A program made the position numbers and the translations under genes. This document shows, in pieces, positions 63,800 through 64,000 of a DNA stretch of 64,000 nucleotides. The DNA lies in NCBI GenBank assembly GCA_029240105.1, contig JARBTR010000007.1, forward strand, positions 41,604 to 105,603, read 5' to 3'. Every line of letters begins with the position of its first letter. Position 1 is the first letter of the stretch. Origin of the DNA: Caryophanales bacterium (GTDB lineage: Bacteria > Bacillota > Bacilli > JARBTR01). Under the pieces are notes generated by a model. The model saw only the letters and a program-made list of their open reading frames with translations. It was not told the DNA's origin and did not search any database.

Positions 63800-64000
63800 T
63801 TTATGTTTTAATTTGAATGGCATAGTATTGTTGAAAAACAATAATATGCTTTTTTCTAAAGATAAGAAAGTATAAATTTTTTTGGGCCTCAACTATTGGT
63901 ACCAGAGGCTTTAGAAGGATGAACAATATGGATGTTTTGGCAATGAAACCCGCAGGACTCCCGTGGGAAAGTGGGTGCCTGAGACCTTAGGCTCAGGTGC
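63800..64000. other. intergenic tail with a truncated palindromic repeat
   Basis: 201 bases with no gene. The last 55 bases (from about 63945: CCCGCAGGACTCCCGTGGG…) carry GGTGCCTGAGACC-TTA-GGCTCAGGTGC, an inverted repeat cut by the window edge, and share a core with the repeat at 58316-58368. Confidence 0.5.

Overview
The window is AT-rich chromosomal DNA from a low-GC, endospore-forming Firmicute. Gene content (PrkA, YhbH, SpoVR, two YjcZ-type micropeptides, a T-box leader, a cytochrome bd oxidase, strong AGGAGG-type ribosome binding sites) points to Bacillales, probably a Lysinibacillus-like member of Planococcaceae. The family placement is inference from gene content and could not be checked by alignment. 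I see no rRNA, tRNA, CRISPR array, intact insertion sequence or prophage.

Region by region. 1-3.9 kb: the tail of an unknown gene, two tiny YjcZ-like spore peptides, an alpha/beta hydrolase, an EamA exporter and a class I methyltransferase gene that looks frameshifted. 3.9-9.1 kb: cydAB, then an amino-acid ABC importer operon behind a T-box riboswitch whose specifier reads as an arginine codon. 9.1-14.1 kb: the most unusual locus. It holds a small Cys-rich protein with an acidic tail, an ATP-grasp ligase, and, facing them, a second paralogous ATP-grasp ligase plus a MurF-like Mur ligase. 14.4-19.8 kb: psuK-psuG pseudouridine catabolism, then a universal stress protein, queG and a nitroreductase. 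The last three are bracketed by two inverted copies of a roughly 230-260 bp MITE-like repeat. 19.8-25.1 kb: a nuclease lipoprotein, an Amidase_6 protein, trmL, and an SGNH hydrolase/ABC exporter operon.

25.4-44.1 kb: the PrkA-YhbH sporulation pair, a small membrane protein, ald, a 1416-residue 2-hydroxyacyl-CoA dehydratase activase fusion, a PiT phosphate transporter with its DUF47 partner, an RluA-type pseudouridine synthase, a DUF5011/Amidase_3 wall hydrolase, spoVR, and an ECF sigma factor overlapping its likely membrane anti-sigma partner. 44.2-64 kb: YceI, an MMPL exporter, a large SH3b/glucosaminidase with a Thr-Pro microsatellite, a CorA transporter, an overlapping two-component system, two tandem M29 aminopeptidases, an AI-2E family permease, YnfA, an ArsB/NhaD permease with a small partner, a CNNM/CBS membrane protein, an M15-like peptidase, and a TPP-riboswitch-controlled thiT.

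Most genes are ordinary housekeeping, stress or sporulation functions, each closed by a clear Rho-independent terminator. The parts that deserve follow-up are the ATP-grasp/Mur ligase locus (9.5-14.1 kb), which looks like a split version of the ligase pair found fused in cyanophycin synthetase, with a candidate protein substrate encoded next to it; the inverted MITE pair, one copy of which abuts the psuK ribosome binding site; several orphan terminators that suggest small RNAs; and two related palindromic repeats at 58.3 kb and at the window end.
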